From assembly GCA_965371445.1 (NCBI GenBank), contig CBDUYN010000042.1, forward strand, positions 1 to 57,128: a stretch of 57,128 nucleotides of DNA. Reading direction: 5' to 3'. Position numbers and translations under genes: made by a program. Under the pieces are notes generated by a model. It saw only the letters and a list, made by a program, of their open reading frames with translations. It made no database searches and had not been told where the DNA came from. The DNA is from DASWIG01 sp965371445. GTDB lineage: Bacteria; Acidobacteriota; Thermoanaerobaculia; Multivoradales; J023. Shown here piece by piece: positions 24,246-33,398 of this stretch; the first letter of the stretch is position 1; each line of letters begins with the position of its first letter.

Positions 24246-27200
24246 TTACTGGCAGCTCGGACCGGGGACGACCTCGGTCGTGGCCACCGCCGTCAGCGTG
24301 GTCGGACCGCTGGTCACGTCGACGATGTTGACGATCGGATCCAGGCCGCAGCCCACCTCGACCTGGAAGGTGAAGTCGGCAGTGCCGCCCGGCTGAGCGT
24401 CGACCACCAGCTCGCCGCCGAGCCCGAGCGCCGGCGCGGTGCCGGCGCCGTTGAAGTAGCGCGACGAGCCGGCCGTACCCGCCAGGTCCTCGACCCCGAC
24501 GGTGAGGAAGGACGGAATGCCGGGAGAAAGGCTGGCGTAGACGACCGAGATGTTCGACGACCCCTGCTCGATCCACACCTGGAAGGTGAAGACGGAACCG
24601 GGCAAGGCGAAAAGCTCGGCGTTCTGCCACTCGAGCACCAGCCAGGTGGTCGGACCGGCGGACAGCAAGGCGGCGTACAAGTCGCCGCCGCCCGAGTCGG
24701 TGGGGCTGGTGCCGTCCAGGTCCAGGTCGGTCCAGAACGGCGCGATGACGTTGTTGGGCACCGCCGGGTCGGGCAGGTTCTGGTTGAACGGCGAGAAGGC
24801 GCTGGTGTTGTCGCCGCCGGCGACGAAGAAGCCGTTCGACGACATCACTACGCTGTTGTAGAAGGCGCCGCCATAGGTGAATCCCGGAATGCCGGAAAGC
24901 GTGATCGAGGTGTCGTCACACACGCTGCTGCAGGTCAGCTTCCCGACGAAGATGCTCAACGGGATGTAGCCGAACGGCGTCAGCCCGGGGATGAATTCCA
25001 GGGTCTGCGGATCGAGCACCCCCGACCAAGTCAGGCTGTTCGAACCGGAGTCATACGTGAAGGTGGGATCCGGCACGCCGTTGACGATCGCCGACTCCGA
25101 TCCCGGCACGAAGGTGGAGCCTGCCGGGATCACGTCGACCAGGTCGATCGGGTCGTTCAGCGTCAGGTTGCTGAGCGAGATGTCGTAGGTCAGGGTCTCG
25201 CCCTGGGCGGCCACGGTCTTGTCCACCGACTTGGTCAGCTGCGACGGATCGCTGCTCGAGGCGGCGAAGACCGCGATCGGCAAGTAGGCGTCGGGGGCCC
25301 GGGGCCCTTCGATGTCGTCTTTCTTCTTGGTGCTCCACACCACGGCGCCGAACTTCCACTGGTCGTCCGCCACCAGGGAGGTGTCGACGTCGACCTGGAA
25401 GGTAAGGCTCTCGCCGGGACTCAGCAGGACGTCGTTGGGCGTCACGGTAATGCCCAGCCTCGGGTCGTCCGACTCGACCAGGGCGTACCACCTGGTGACT
25501 CCTTCGGCCCAGCTGCCGACGTGGTTCTGGATGGTGCGGGTGAAGCTGCAGCCGATGAGGCAGGCGCTGTCGGCCATCGACGCCAGGTCGAAAGTCGCTC
25601 CCGCCTCCCGGGCGCGGTCGAGATCGAGGCGCCCGGCGCCGCGGTCGAAGGCGTCGGCGGGAGTGACCGCGTCCTCTTTGACCAGGCCGCGCTCCGCGGT
25701 GCTGGTGAGCGCCGACTTGACCTGCGCCGGCGTCCAGTCGGGGTGCTTCGCGATCATCAGGGCGGCGGCGCCGGCCACGTGCGGGCTAGCCATGCTGGTG
25801 CCGTTGATGAGGATGAAGTCACTGCCGCCGGTGGGATGAATGGGCGACCAGGCCGACATGATGCGGGTGCCGGGGGCGGCGATGTCGGGCTTGAGGAAGT
25901 CCGGATCACCGTTGGGGCCGCGCGAGCTCGACGAGGACATGTCGTCTTCGAGAGCGTCGTTGGTGAGGCGGACCGCCGGGTGGTTGACCTGCCCCGCGGC
26001 CCCCGGGGTGGCCTGGACGAAGTCGCGCGCCGCGATCCCCTGGTCATTGGAGATCATGCACGAGGAGATGGTCGAGCCGCCGAGGCCGCCCATGGTGATC
26101 GGCGCCCCGGCGACGCTGTTGAAGACCACCATGAAGTCGGCGCCGGCCGCCGCGGCGTTGGCCGCCTTGGTGGCGAAGGTGCAGGAGCCGCGCGAGATCA
26201 GGGCGATCGAGCCGGTCATCGAGCCGGCGGGGAAGGCGCTGCAACCCAGGGGATCACCGACGTCGCCGGCGTAGACCACCGGCTGGGGACCGACGGTCAC
26301 GCCGAGGGTCGGCCCGGTGCCTTCGAGGCAGGCGAGGCCGGCGGGGCCGCCGGCGAGGTCGAAGGCCAGGGCGTGGAGCCGGTTGGTCGTGCTGTTGCCC
26401 ACGGTGAGCGCCACCAGGTGACAGCCGGGGCACGCCACCGTCCCGGCACCGGGACCGGCGTTGCCGGCTGCGATCACGTTGAGCACGCCGGCGGCCGTGG
26501 CGGCCACGAGGGTGGGGCCGAAGGCGTCGGTGTTGGGATCCTCACCGGCGGGCCCGCCATACGAGTGGTTGATCACGTCGGCGCCGTCGGCCACCGCGGC
26601 GTTGATCGCCGCCAGCAGGTCCGTGGTCGAGCCTGAGCCGGTGGAGCCGTTCCACCACAGGGCCTTGTAGACCATCAGCCACGCCCCCGGCGCCACACCG
26701 GAGATGTCTTCGGGCACCCCGTCGGGGGCGGTGGCGCCGGCCACGAAGTTGCCCACCGCAGTGCCGGCGACATGGGTGCCGTGGCCGTTGACGCCCAGCG
26801 GCGAGTCGACCTCGGCGGGGTGCAGCGGTACCGTGCGGAAGTGGCGCGCGGCGATCAGCTTGCCGTTGCAGAAGAAGGGGTCTACCGTGCCGCAGTAGTC
26901 GTCGGCCAGCGGAAAGCCCGAGGGAAAGGAGAAATGGGTGCCGTCGAACATCGGGTTCTCCGGCTGGATGCCGCCGTCGACCACGGCGACCTTGACGCCG
27001 GAGCCGGCGTTGTCGCGGCCCCCGAGCTCGTCCCAGAGCGCCGGCGCGTTGACCAGCGGCAGGCTGGCGTCCATGGTCGCGTAGTACATCTTGTCGGGAT
27101 AGATCTTCTTGACGCCCGGCAGCCTGGCGATCAGCTCGGCCTCGTCGCGGTCGATCACCATGGACAGGCCGTTGAACACGACGTCGTATCTCTGCTGCAC

Positions 27201-27593
27201 GGTGACGCGCGACACCGCCGCGGTCACCACGTCGGTGAACGCCGCCTGGCGCTTGGCCAGGTAGGTGCGGTAGGCCCTGGAGGCCGCCGATTTGACGTCG
27301 AGCTTGCGGGCGCCAGCGAGCGCCGGGCGAGTGGCCTTGAGACCGGCGATGCGGCCCTCGTAGAGCGCCAACGGCGGCTCTTCCAGCTGCACGATGACAC
27401 GGATGCGTCCGTCGTCGGTCTCGAGGGTGTTGTCGAGCGGTGGCACCTTGTTGGAGCGGTACTCGTCGCGTTCCGGGCCCAGCTCGGCGTCGACCGTCTG
27501 GACTACGAATTCCGGCTGGGCCACGACAGCCGGCGTCACGAGTAGGAGTGCGAGGCACAACGGCCAAGCCCAGAATTTCAGCTTTCTATGCAT
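24246..27593 (-). CDS. secreted subtilase (S8 family) with PA insert
   Basis: This 1115-residue exported protease has a signal peptide (1-25, ending VVA-Q), an I9-type prodomain (about 60-170, RIRVIVQLEE...VVFNGLSMVIDRDEAEL), and a catalytic domain with D206 (VAVVDGGI), H271 (NGHGTHVAGT), N378 (IAAGNAG) and S600 (NGTSMASPHVAG). A protease-associated domain is inserted at about 430-540. The C-terminal 450 residues hold a DUF11-like segment (SVDKTVAAQGETLTYDISLS) and beta-sandwich sequence. The start has an AAGGAAG ribosome site. It stands alone between two catabolic operons, with its own terminator. Confidence 0.95.
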   Translation of the reverse strand: MHRKLKFWAWPLCLALLLVTPAVVAQPEFVVQTVDAELGPERDEYRSNKVPPLDNTLETDDGRIRVIVQLEEPPLALYEGRIAGLKATRPALAGARKLDVKSAASRAYRTYLAKRQAAFTDVVTAAVSRVTVQQRYDVVFNGLSMVIDRDEAELIARLPGVKKIYPDKMYYATMDASLPLVNAPALWDELGGRDNAGSGVKVAVVDGGIQPENPMFDGTHFSFPSGFPLADDYCGTVDPFFCNGKLIAARHFRTVPLHPAEVDSPLGVNGHGTHVAGTAVGNFVAGATAPDGVPEDISGVAPGAWLMVYKALWWNGSTGSGSTTDLLAAINAAVADGADVINHSYGGPAGEDPNTDAFGPTLVAATAAGVLNVIAAGNAGPGAGTVACPGCHLVALTVGNSTTNRLHALAFDLAGGPAGLACLEGTGPTLGVTVGPQPVVYAGDVGDPLGCSAFPAGSMTGSIALISRGSCTFATKAANAAAAGADFMVVFNSVAGAPITMGGLGGSTISSCMISNDQGIAARDFVQATPGAAGQVNHPAVRLTNDALEDDMSSSSSRGPNGDPDFLKPDIAAPGTRIMSAWSPIHPTGGSDFILINGTSMASPHVAGAAALMIAKHPDWTPAQVKSALTSTAERGLVKEDAVTPADAFDRGAGRLDLDRAREAGATFDLASMADSACLIGCSFTRTIQNHVGSWAEGVTRWYALVESDDPRLGITVTPNDVLLSPGESLTFQVDVDTSLVADDQWKFGAVVWSTKKKDDIEGPRAPDAYLPIAVFAASSSDPSQLTKSVDKTVAAQGETLTYDISLSNLTLNDPIDLVDVIPAGSTFVPGSESAIVNGVPDPTFTYDSGSNSLTWSGVLDPQTLEFIPGLTPFGYIPLSIFVGKLTCSSVCDDTSITLSGIPGFTYGGAFYNSVVMSSNGFFVAGGDNTSAFSPFNQNLPDPAVPNNVIAPFWTDLDLDGTSPTDSGGGDLYAALLSAGPTTWLVLEWQNAELFALPGSVFTFQVWIEQGSSNISVVYASLSPGIPSFLTVGVEDLAGTAGSSRYFNGAGTAPALGLGGELVVDAQPGGTADFTFQVEVGCGLDPIVNIVDVTSGPTTLTAVATTEVVPGPSCQ

Positions 27594-27715
27594 GGATGTT
27601 CCTTCCTTTCCTGAAGAGGCGATGGATGGATGGCCGTGATAACGGCCTCACGCACCATGAGTTGCCCGTCAATTCCGGGACGCATTGAGCCCCATCCGTG
27701 CTCTCGGGCATCCAG

Positions 27716-27766
27716 ATCATGGCGCTTTGTTCTGACGAGCCCTACTCTATCCCAAGCGAGCACGTA
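27716..27766 (+). pseudogene. short fragment of an acyl-CoA mutase gene
   Basis: The segment ATGGCGCTTTGTTCTGACGA followed by CCCTACTCTATCCCAAGCGAGCACG closely resembles bases about 22272-22322 of the mutase gene (ATGGCGCTTTGCTGTTATGACGA, CCTACACCATCCCGAGCGAGCACG). It encodes a MAL...DE(P)YSIPSEH string. A shorter related string, CCTACTCTATCCCACGCGA, sits in the CRISPR leader at 11391-11409. Confidence 0.5.
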
Positions 27767-27912
27767 ATTCTGCCACCCATCGGGGTGGGTCTGCCGCGCC
27801 CGGATGCCTAACCCAAGGCGCGTGGCGTCGCAGCACGGTCATGACATGATCTAACAATAGATGGTCTAACGACAACCTGGGAACAGATGGCGCGCCGACG
27901 CCCGGATCCGTC

Positions 27913-27926
27913 ATGACCAGGGTCAT
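27913..27926. promoter_or_regulatory. palindromic operator candidate upstream of molybdoenzyme operon
   Basis: ATGACC-AG-GGTCAT lies 69 bases before the first gene. It matches the hyuA site except in the 2-bp centre, and about 30 flanking bases (TC before; ATA(G/T)CCC(A/G)CCGG and CTCGCCCG after) are also alike. This points to a common regulator of the two operons. Confidence 0.55.
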
Positions 27927-27995
27927 AGCCCACCGGCGCTCGCCCGCACTATCCTGTCGAAGAGCACCGCCCCATGCCAGGAAAACGATCGCGCC

Positions 27996-28853
27996 ATGAA
28001 GAGCCCTGCCTACCACCGTCCCCGCACCCTCGAGGAGGCCCGCGCACTCATGGCCAAGACCCCGGGCGCGAGCTTCCTCGCCGGCGGCACCGACCTTCTC
28101 GTCCGGATGGACCACGGCCTCGAGCAGCCCGAGGCCCTGATCTCGCTGCGCTGTGTCCCGGAGCTTTCGGGCATTACGTCGAACGGCGCCACGGTCGTCG
28201 GCGCCATAACGACCCTGACCGACGTCGCCGAGCACGCGCCGACCGTGGCGCGCTACCCCGTCCTGGCCGAGGCGGTGCGCGAGATCGGCAGCGTCCAGAT
28301 CCGCAACGCCGCCACCCTGGGCGGCAACCTGTGCGGCGCCGCTCCCTGCGCCGACAGCGCGCCGGCCTTGCTTGTGCTCGACGCGCGGGTCCGCGTCCTC
28401 GGCGACGGCGGCCAACGCGAGATGCCCCTCGCCGAGCTCTTTGCCGGAGCGCGCGAAACCTCCCTCGCGGCCGACGAGATCCTGGTCGCCGTCGTCCTCG
28501 ATCCGCCTTCCGGCGGCCGCGCAAGATTCCTCAAGCACAAGCGCGTCCAGGTCGACCTGGCGCTCGCCAGCGTCGCCGTCTACTTGGAGATGGACGACGA
28601 CACAAGAACCTGCCGCACTGCACGGGTGGCCGCCGGTTCGGTGGCCCCGACTCCGGTGCGGCTGGGCGCCGCCGAGGACATCCTCGCCGGTCAGGAGATC
28701 ACTCCGGACCTCCTGGCTCGCTCCGCGGAGCTGGCGCGTAGCGCGGTCGAGCCGATCTCCGACGTCCGCGCCAGCGCCGACTTCCGCCGGCACCTGACGG
28801 GCGTGCTGCTCGAACGGGCGGTCCGCTCGCTTCTCCCCGGAGCCCCGGCATGA
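27996..28853 (+). CDS. xanthine dehydrogenase family FAD subunit
   Basis: This 285-residue subunit (CoxM/XdhB type) has FLAGGTDLLVRMDHG (FAD diphosphate loop, about 28-42), IRNAATLGGNLCGAAPCADS (the second FAD motif) and a C-terminal CO-dehydrogenase flavoprotein domain ending ASADFRRHLTGVLLERAV. It passes electrons from the iron-sulfur subunit to an acceptor. ATGA overlap with the next gene shows coupling. Length and motifs are normal. Confidence 0.93.
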   Translation: MKSPAYHRPRTLEEARALMAKTPGASFLAGGTDLLVRMDHGLEQPEALISLRCVPELSGITSNGATVVGAITTLTDVAEHAPTVARYPVLAEAVREIGSVQIRNAATLGGNLCGAAPCADSAPALLVLDARVRVLGDGGQREMPLAELFAGARETSLAADEILVAVVLDPPSGGRARFLKHKRVQVDLALASVAVYLEMDDDTRTCRTARVAAGSVAPTPVRLGAAEDILAGQEITPDLLARSAELARSAVEPISDVRASADFRRHLTGVLLERAVRSLLPGAPA

Positions 28854-29335
28854 AGATCGACGTCTCCTTCGTCTTGAACGGCTTTCCGGTGACGGCCCGC
28901 GCCGCCCCCTTCGACCGCCTGCTCCACCTGCTGCGCCGCGAGCTCGGCCTCGTCGGCACCCGCGAGGGTTGCGGCCAGGGCGAGTGCGGAGCGTGTACGG
29001 TGCTCGTCGACGGCCGGCCGGTCAACTCCTGCCTCTATCCCGCGCCCGACATCGAAGGCCGGGACGTCCTGACGATCGAAGGTCTGTCCACGAACGGCAC
29101 CCTCTCGACCCTGCAACGTTCTTTCGTAGAGCTCGGCGCCATCCAATGCGGCTTCTGCACGCCGGGGATGATCCTTTCCGCCCACGCGCTCGTCGAGCAG
29201 AACCCCGAGGCCTCCGAGCGCGAGATCCGCGAGGCCCTGGCCGGCAACCTCTGCCGCTGCACCGGGTACCTCCAGATCGTCCGGGCGGTGCGCCGGGCGG
29301 CCGAGCAGAAACGCGTCGAAAGCGAGAAGAAATGA
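28850..29335 (+). CDS. xanthine dehydrogenase family 2Fe-2S subunit
   Basis: This 161-residue subunit (CoxS/XdhC type) has a plant-ferredoxin-type cluster CGQGECGACTVLVDG...C and a second, helical cluster domain QCGFCTPGM ... AGNLCRCTGY. These two [2Fe-2S] centres carry electrons from molybdenum to FAD. It overlaps both neighbours by ATGA. The small charged tail EQKRVESEKK is ordinary. Confidence 0.95.
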   Translation: MKIDVSFVLNGFPVTARAAPFDRLLHLLRRELGLVGTREGCGQGECGACTVLVDGRPVNSCLYPAPDIEGRDVLTIEGLSTNGTLSTLQRSFVELGAIQCGFCTPGMILSAHALVEQNPEASEREIREALAGNLCRCTGYLQIVRAVRRAAEQKRVESEKK

Positions 29336-31737
29336 GCGAGCTGCGCTGGATCGGTCACGACACCCCTCGGCCCGACGCGCCCGCCAAGGCCGCGGGCAAG
29401 GCCCTCTACATCCACGACCTGGAACGGCCGGGGATGCTCTACGGCAAGATCAAGCACAGCGACGCGGTTCATGCCAGGATCGTCCACGTCGACACCTCGC
29501 GGGCCGAGAAGCTCCCCGGCGTGCGGGCGGTTTTGACCGGCGAGAACACGCCCGAGGTGCGCCTCGGCTTCCTGCGCGACAACTTCGCCTTGAAGCGCGG
29601 CAAGGTGCGGGCGCTGCGCGACGAGGTCGCCGCCGTGGCCGCCGTCGACCCCGGCGTCGCCGCCGAGGCCGTCGAGCGGATCCGGGTGGAGTACGAGCCG
29701 CTCCCCGCCGTCTTCGACCCGCGCGAGGCCATGGCCGAGGACGCCCCCCTCGTCCACGAGAAAGACCCCGACGGACGGCCGCGCCGGGACAACGTCCTGC
29801 CGCTCACCTTCCGTCACCTCTCCGGGGACCTCGACGCCGCACGGCGGGCCGCGAAGCACGTCGTCACGGGAGAGTTCTCGGTGCCGCGGATCCAGCAGAG
29901 CTGCATGGGCACCGCCGGCTGTATCGCCGAATTCGATGGTCACGGCAACGTGACTTTGTGGGCCAAGACGCAGATTCCCTTCCTCGCCCAGCGCGACTTC
30001 AACCGCGCCCTCGCCGCGATGGGCCTCCACGGCAAGAACAGCCGGGTGATCGTTCCCTGCATGGGCGGCGGCTTCGGCAGCGGGCTCGACACCCACGCCT
30101 ACGAGTACGTCGCCATCCTCCTCGCCGAGCGCACGGGACGTCCGGTCAAGATCCTCTACAGCCGCGAGGAGGAGTTCGCGAACCTCTCGCCCCGGCAATG
30201 CGCCGTCGTCCAGGTGACGCAGGGCTGCGACGAGCGCGGCAAGCTGGTGCTGCGCGAGGTCGACGTGCTTCTCGACAACGGCGCCTACACGTCCTGGGGA
30301 GCCACCTACCCGGGCGTCATGATGATGCCGGCGACCTCGCTCTATCGCGTCGAAAACGTGCGCTTCGACGCACGCCTCGTCTACACCAACAACACCTACT
30401 GCCAGGCCATGCGGGGCTACGGCAACCCGGAGGTCACCTGGCCGATCGAGAGCAACCTCGACGAGCTCGCCGAAGAGGCGGGGATCGATCCCCTGGAGAT
30501 GCGCCGGATCGGCTGCAACCAGCCCGGCGAAACGACGCCCATGGGGCTTCAGATCACCACCTGCGCGCTGCGCGAATGCCTCGACGCCGCGGCCGAAAAG
30601 CTCGACTGGAAAGAGAAACGCGGCCAGGGCAGGACGAAGCGCCGCGGCGTCGGCATGGCGTCGCTGATCCACGTCGGCGGATCCGGACGCATCTACCGCT
30701 CCGACGCCAGCGGCATCCTCCTGCGCCTCGACGACTACGGCAACGTCTACGTTTCGAGCGGCGGCGTCGAGATGGGTCAAGGCCTCCATTCGGTCCTCAC
30801 CCTCGGGGTGGCCGAGAGCCTCGGGGTGCGGCCCGAGAACGTCTTCGTCAACGAGACCGACACCGCCACCTGTCCCTGGGACGTGGGAACCCACGCCAGC
30901 CGCGGCGCGTTCACCGCCTTGAACGCGGCGGCGATGGCGGCGGCGAAGCTCCGCGAGCGGATCTTCACCCTGGCCGAGGACCTTTTTGCCGGCGAGGTCG
31001 CCGCCAACCTGCGCCGGCATACGAAAAAAAACCCGGAGTACCGTGCGCCCGCCTTCGACTTTGAGGCCGCGGCGTCGCGGCAGCGCTTCGAGCTTGCCGA
31101 CGGAACCCTTTTCCTCAAGGACGCTCCGCAAGAACCCTGGGCGCGGGTGGAGCTCGGACGCTTCCTGCGCGCCGCCCATTTCCGGGAAGGGGGCGAGATG
31201 CTCACCGCGGACGCGTTTTACGATCCGCCGAGCGTCCTGCCCGACTGGGAGCGGGGCTTCGGCAACCTTTCGGCCTGCTACGCCTTCGGGACGCAGGGCG
31301 CCGAAGTGGAGGTCGACGTCGAGACCGGCCAGGTCAAGATCCTGCACATGGTCTCGGCCCACGACGTCGGCCGGGTGCTCAACCCGCAGACCCTGGAGGG
31401 CCAGACCTACGGCGCCCTGGCGCAGGGCGTCGGCTACGCCCTCTACGAGGAGGTCAAGAGCGAGGGCGGACGGATCTTGAACCCGAGCTTCACGGACTAC
31501 AAGATCCCCACCGCCTGCGAGATGGACTTTCCTATCGATCTGGTGTTCGTCGAGACCGACGACCCGGCCGGTCCCTTCGGCGCCAAGGGCGTCGGCGAGC
31601 CGGGCCTCGTGCCCACCGCTCCGGCGATCGCCAACGCCGTCTACGACGCGGTCGGCGTACGCATCCGCGACCTGCCGATCACGCCCGAGAAGGTGCTCGC
31701 AGCGCTCGCGGAAGGCGTGGATCGCTCCGGCGGGTAG
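29332..31737 (+). CDS. xanthine dehydrogenase family molybdopterin subunit
   Basis: This 801-residue catalytic subunit has MLYGKIKHSDAVHARI, PCMGGGFGSGLDTHAYEY (about 243-260), AMRGYGNPEVTWPIE, SSGGVEMGQGLHSVL and GAKGVGEPGLVPTAP, where E756 is the conserved active-site glutamate. It binds molybdopterin cytosine dinucleotide and hydroxylates or dehydroxylates a substrate carbon with water. The family includes xanthine, aldehyde, nicotinate and hydroxybenzoyl-CoA enzymes; the substrate is not evident. No maturation genes are nearby. The shared operator with the hyu/mutase operon suggests one pathway. Confidence 0.93.
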   Translation: MSELRWIGHDTPRPDAPAKAAGKALYIHDLERPGMLYGKIKHSDAVHARIVHVDTSRAEKLPGVRAVLTGENTPEVRLGFLRDNFALKRGKVRALRDEVAAVAAVDPGVAAEAVERIRVEYEPLPAVFDPREAMAEDAPLVHEKDPDGRPRRDNVLPLTFRHLSGDLDAARRAAKHVVTGEFSVPRIQQSCMGTAGCIAEFDGHGNVTLWAKTQIPFLAQRDFNRALAAMGLHGKNSRVIVPCMGGGFGSGLDTHAYEYVAILLAERTGRPVKILYSREEEFANLSPRQCAVVQVTQGCDERGKLVLREVDVLLDNGAYTSWGATYPGVMMMPATSLYRVENVRFDARLVYTNNTYCQAMRGYGNPEVTWPIESNLDELAEEAGIDPLEMRRIGCNQPGETTPMGLQITTCALRECLDAAAEKLDWKEKRGQGRTKRRGVGMASLIHVGGSGRIYRSDASGILLRLDDYGNVYVSSGGVEMGQGLHSVLTLGVAESLGVRPENVFVNETDTATCPWDVGTHASRGAFTALNAAAMAAAKLRERIFTLAEDLFAGEVAANLRRHTKKNPEYRAPAFDFEAAASRQRFELADGTLFLKDAPQEPWARVELGRFLRAAHFREGGEMLTADAFYDPPSVLPDWERGFGNLSACYAFGTQGAEVEVDVETGQVKILHMVSAHDVGRVLNPQTLEGQTYGALAQGVGYALYEEVKSEGGRILNPSFTDYKIPTACEMDFPIDLVFVETDDPAGPFGAKGVGEPGLVPTAPAIANAVYDAVGVRIRDLPITPEKVLAALAEGVDRSGG

Positions 31738-31762
31738 GTCCGCGTGGCAAGATCGGCGGACG

Positions 31763-32737
31763 ATGGGTTTTTTCAGCGGCCAGGACTCCCCGCGTTCGCG
31801 CTTCTACGCCAGCCTGGCGGTGGCGTTCGACGCCGGGCTCGCCGTCGACCAGGCCCTCGGCCTGGTGACCGAAGAGCCCTTTGCGACACCGGCCCGGCGG
31901 CTGCGCGACGCCGTGGGCCGAGGCGCCTCCCTGGCCGACGCCATGGCGCGCCAGGGCGCCGCCTTCACGTCCTTCGAGGTCCATGCCCTGGCGGCCGGCG
32001 AGGCCAGCGGTCGGGTGGTGGACGTGCTGCGACGCCTCGCCGCGCACTTCGAGGATCGGGGCCGTACCCGCGACCGGCTGGGACAGGCGCTCCTCTATCC
32101 GGTGATCCTGCTGCACGCGGCCGTCCTGCTGCCGCCGCTCTTCGTCCTCTTCCGCGACGGCATCGCGGCCTACCTCGCCACGGTGGTGCCGCCGTTGGTG
32201 GCGGTCTACGCCCTGGCGGCCCTGGCCTTCTACCTGGCCCGCGTCCTGACCGCCGACGAGGGGCGCCGGCGCGGTGCGGCGCGGCTCGTGCGGCGCCTGC
32301 CGCTGGTCGGTCCGATCGTCCACGGCCTGGCGTTGGCCGACTACGCCTATTCCGCCGGTACCCTCCACACCAGCGGCGTCCCCCTGGTGAAGGCGCTCTA
32401 CACGTCGGCGACAGCGAGCCGCAACGCGCTCGTCCAGGCCGCCGGCCGGCGCGTCGCCGCCAGCGTCGAACAGGGCGACGCTTTCTGGGAGGCGCTGACC
32501 CGCGAGGCCGAGGCCTTTCCGCGCCTTTTCGTCGAAACCGTCAAGGTGGGCGAGATCGCCGGCCGGCTCGACGACGCCCTGGAACGGGCGGAAAAGACCT
32601 GGCGCCAGGAGGCCGAGACGGCGCTCGAGCGGCTCACGATCGTCTTGCCTGTCCTGGCGCTCGCCGCCGTCGGTGCCGTCGTCGCCTGGGTCGTCGTCCG
32701 TTTCCTGAAAGCAGTCTTTGCAGGAGGTGGGCTGTAA
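31763..32737 (+). CDS. GspF/PilC-like inner-membrane protein, stand-alone
   Basis: This 324-residue protein has two repeated T2SF domains: the first with RFYASLAVAFDAGLAVDQAL, EASGRVVDVLRRLA and RDRLGQALLYPVILL; the second with YSAGTLHTSGVPLVKAL and TVKVGEIAGRLDDAL. It has TM segments near 108-130, 140-162 and 290-315. GspF/PilC proteins anchor the ATPase of type II secretion or type IV pili, yet no other such genes are adjacent, and the protein is shorter than the usual 400. It could be an orphan pilus-type platform. Fragments of a second copy lie at 33399-33983. Confidence 0.85.
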   Translation: MGFFSGQDSPRSRFYASLAVAFDAGLAVDQALGLVTEEPFATPARRLRDAVGRGASLADAMARQGAAFTSFEVHALAAGEASGRVVDVLRRLAAHFEDRGRTRDRLGQALLYPVILLHAAVLLPPLFVLFRDGIAAYLATVVPPLVAVYALAALAFYLARVLTADEGRRRGAARLVRRLPLVGPIVHGLALADYAYSAGTLHTSGVPLVKALYTSATASRNALVQAAGRRVAASVEQGDAFWEALTREAEAFPRLFVETVKVGEIAGRLDDALERAEKTWRQEAETALERLTIVLPVLALAAVGAVVAWVVVRFLKAVFAGGGL

Positions 32738-32744
32738 AGCACCG

Positions 32745-33044
32745 TCACTGCGAGGCTCGACGCCACTTCCATCGGCGAGGGTCGCGGGAATTGTGATGCA
32801 CGGCCAGAACGCCGACGACGTCTTGTTGAACGACGTAGTAGATGCTGTAGGGAAAGCGTCGGAGATTGGCTCGGCGGATGTCGAGATGGACCACCTGGTA
32901 AAGCTTCGGGTTCTCCTCGATCAGCTCGAAAATACGTTCGGCTTCCTCAAGGAGCTCGATGCCCAACCCCTCGCGGCGACCTTCATACCACAGAGCCGCT
33001 TCGGTGAGCTCGTCCTCCGCTCCCTTGGTGAGCGATCGCTTCAT
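32745..33044 (-). CDS. RelE/ParE-family toxin
   Basis: This 99-residue protein begins MKRSLTKGAEDELTEAALWY and includes LLEEAERIFELIEENPKLYQ, LRRFPYSIYYVVQQD and VLAVHHNSRDPRRW, the standard ParE/RelE fold with the C-terminal Arg-rich strand. It overlaps its antitoxin's stop by ATGA. Toxins of this type cut mRNA at the ribosome or inhibit gyrase; the RRFPYSIYY subgroup is usually described as ParE-like. It appears intact. Confidence 0.9.
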   Translation of the reverse strand: MKRSLTKGAEDELTEAALWYEGRREGLGIELLEEAERIFELIEENPKLYQVVHLDIRRANLRRFPYSIYYVVQQDVVGVLAVHHNSRDPRRWKWRRASQ

Positions 33045-33265
33045 AGCCGGGCGAGGATTCTGGCCTTGACCTCCTCCCAGGAGCGGCACGCATCCGGATC
33101 GGCCAGAAACGCCGCCCGCCGTTTCTCCAGAAGCGCCTTCTGCTCGTCGGTGAGAACCGGCGGCTCCGGCTGCGGTACGGCGCTGTCCCACAAGGTCTGG
33201 GCGATGTCCAGGCGCTCCTCCAGAGGGAGCTCCATCAGCTCTTCCTGCAATTCTGCTCGTGTCAT
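33041..33265 (-). CDS. addiction-module antitoxin
   Basis: This 74-residue protein starts at the ATG giving MTRAELQEELMELPLEERLD, followed by AQTLWDSAVPQPEPPVLTDE and a C-terminal SWEEVKARIL. The LPLEERLDIAQTLWDSA and SWEEVKAR segments typify the unstable antitoxin family (PF09720) that pairs with ParE-like toxins. A longer reading from 33361 lacks support. It is the first gene of the pair and probably represses it. Confidence 0.87.
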   Translation of the reverse strand: MTRAELQEELMELPLEERLDIAQTLWDSAVPQPEPPVLTDEQKALLEKRRAAFLADPDACRSWEEVKARILARL

Positions 33266-33398
33266 CGTCGTCTCGCTCAAAAGGTCGGAACGTCGCCGCT
33301 GACCGGCCGTCCGGACGAGGATAGCACAGAACACGGACGTGCCCGGCAGCCCGCTTGACAAATGAGCTGTTTCTCGAAGAAGAGGGTGGCGTCTAGAT

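Larger units (their letters stand above)
27594..27995. other. intergenic region between subtilase and molybdoenzyme operon
   Basis: These 402 bases hold a GGCCGT-gata-ACGGCC hairpin (27632-27647) upstream of the subtilase, a short mutase-gene fragment (27716-27766) and a palindromic operator candidate (27913-27926). No gene is seen. Confidence 0.5.

Noticed and set aside
24201..26636. Plus-strand open frame of 811 codons opposite the subtilase
   Set aside because: Shadow frame rich in Gly/Arg/Asp/Val; the minus strand has the Asp/His/Ser triad and a signal peptide.
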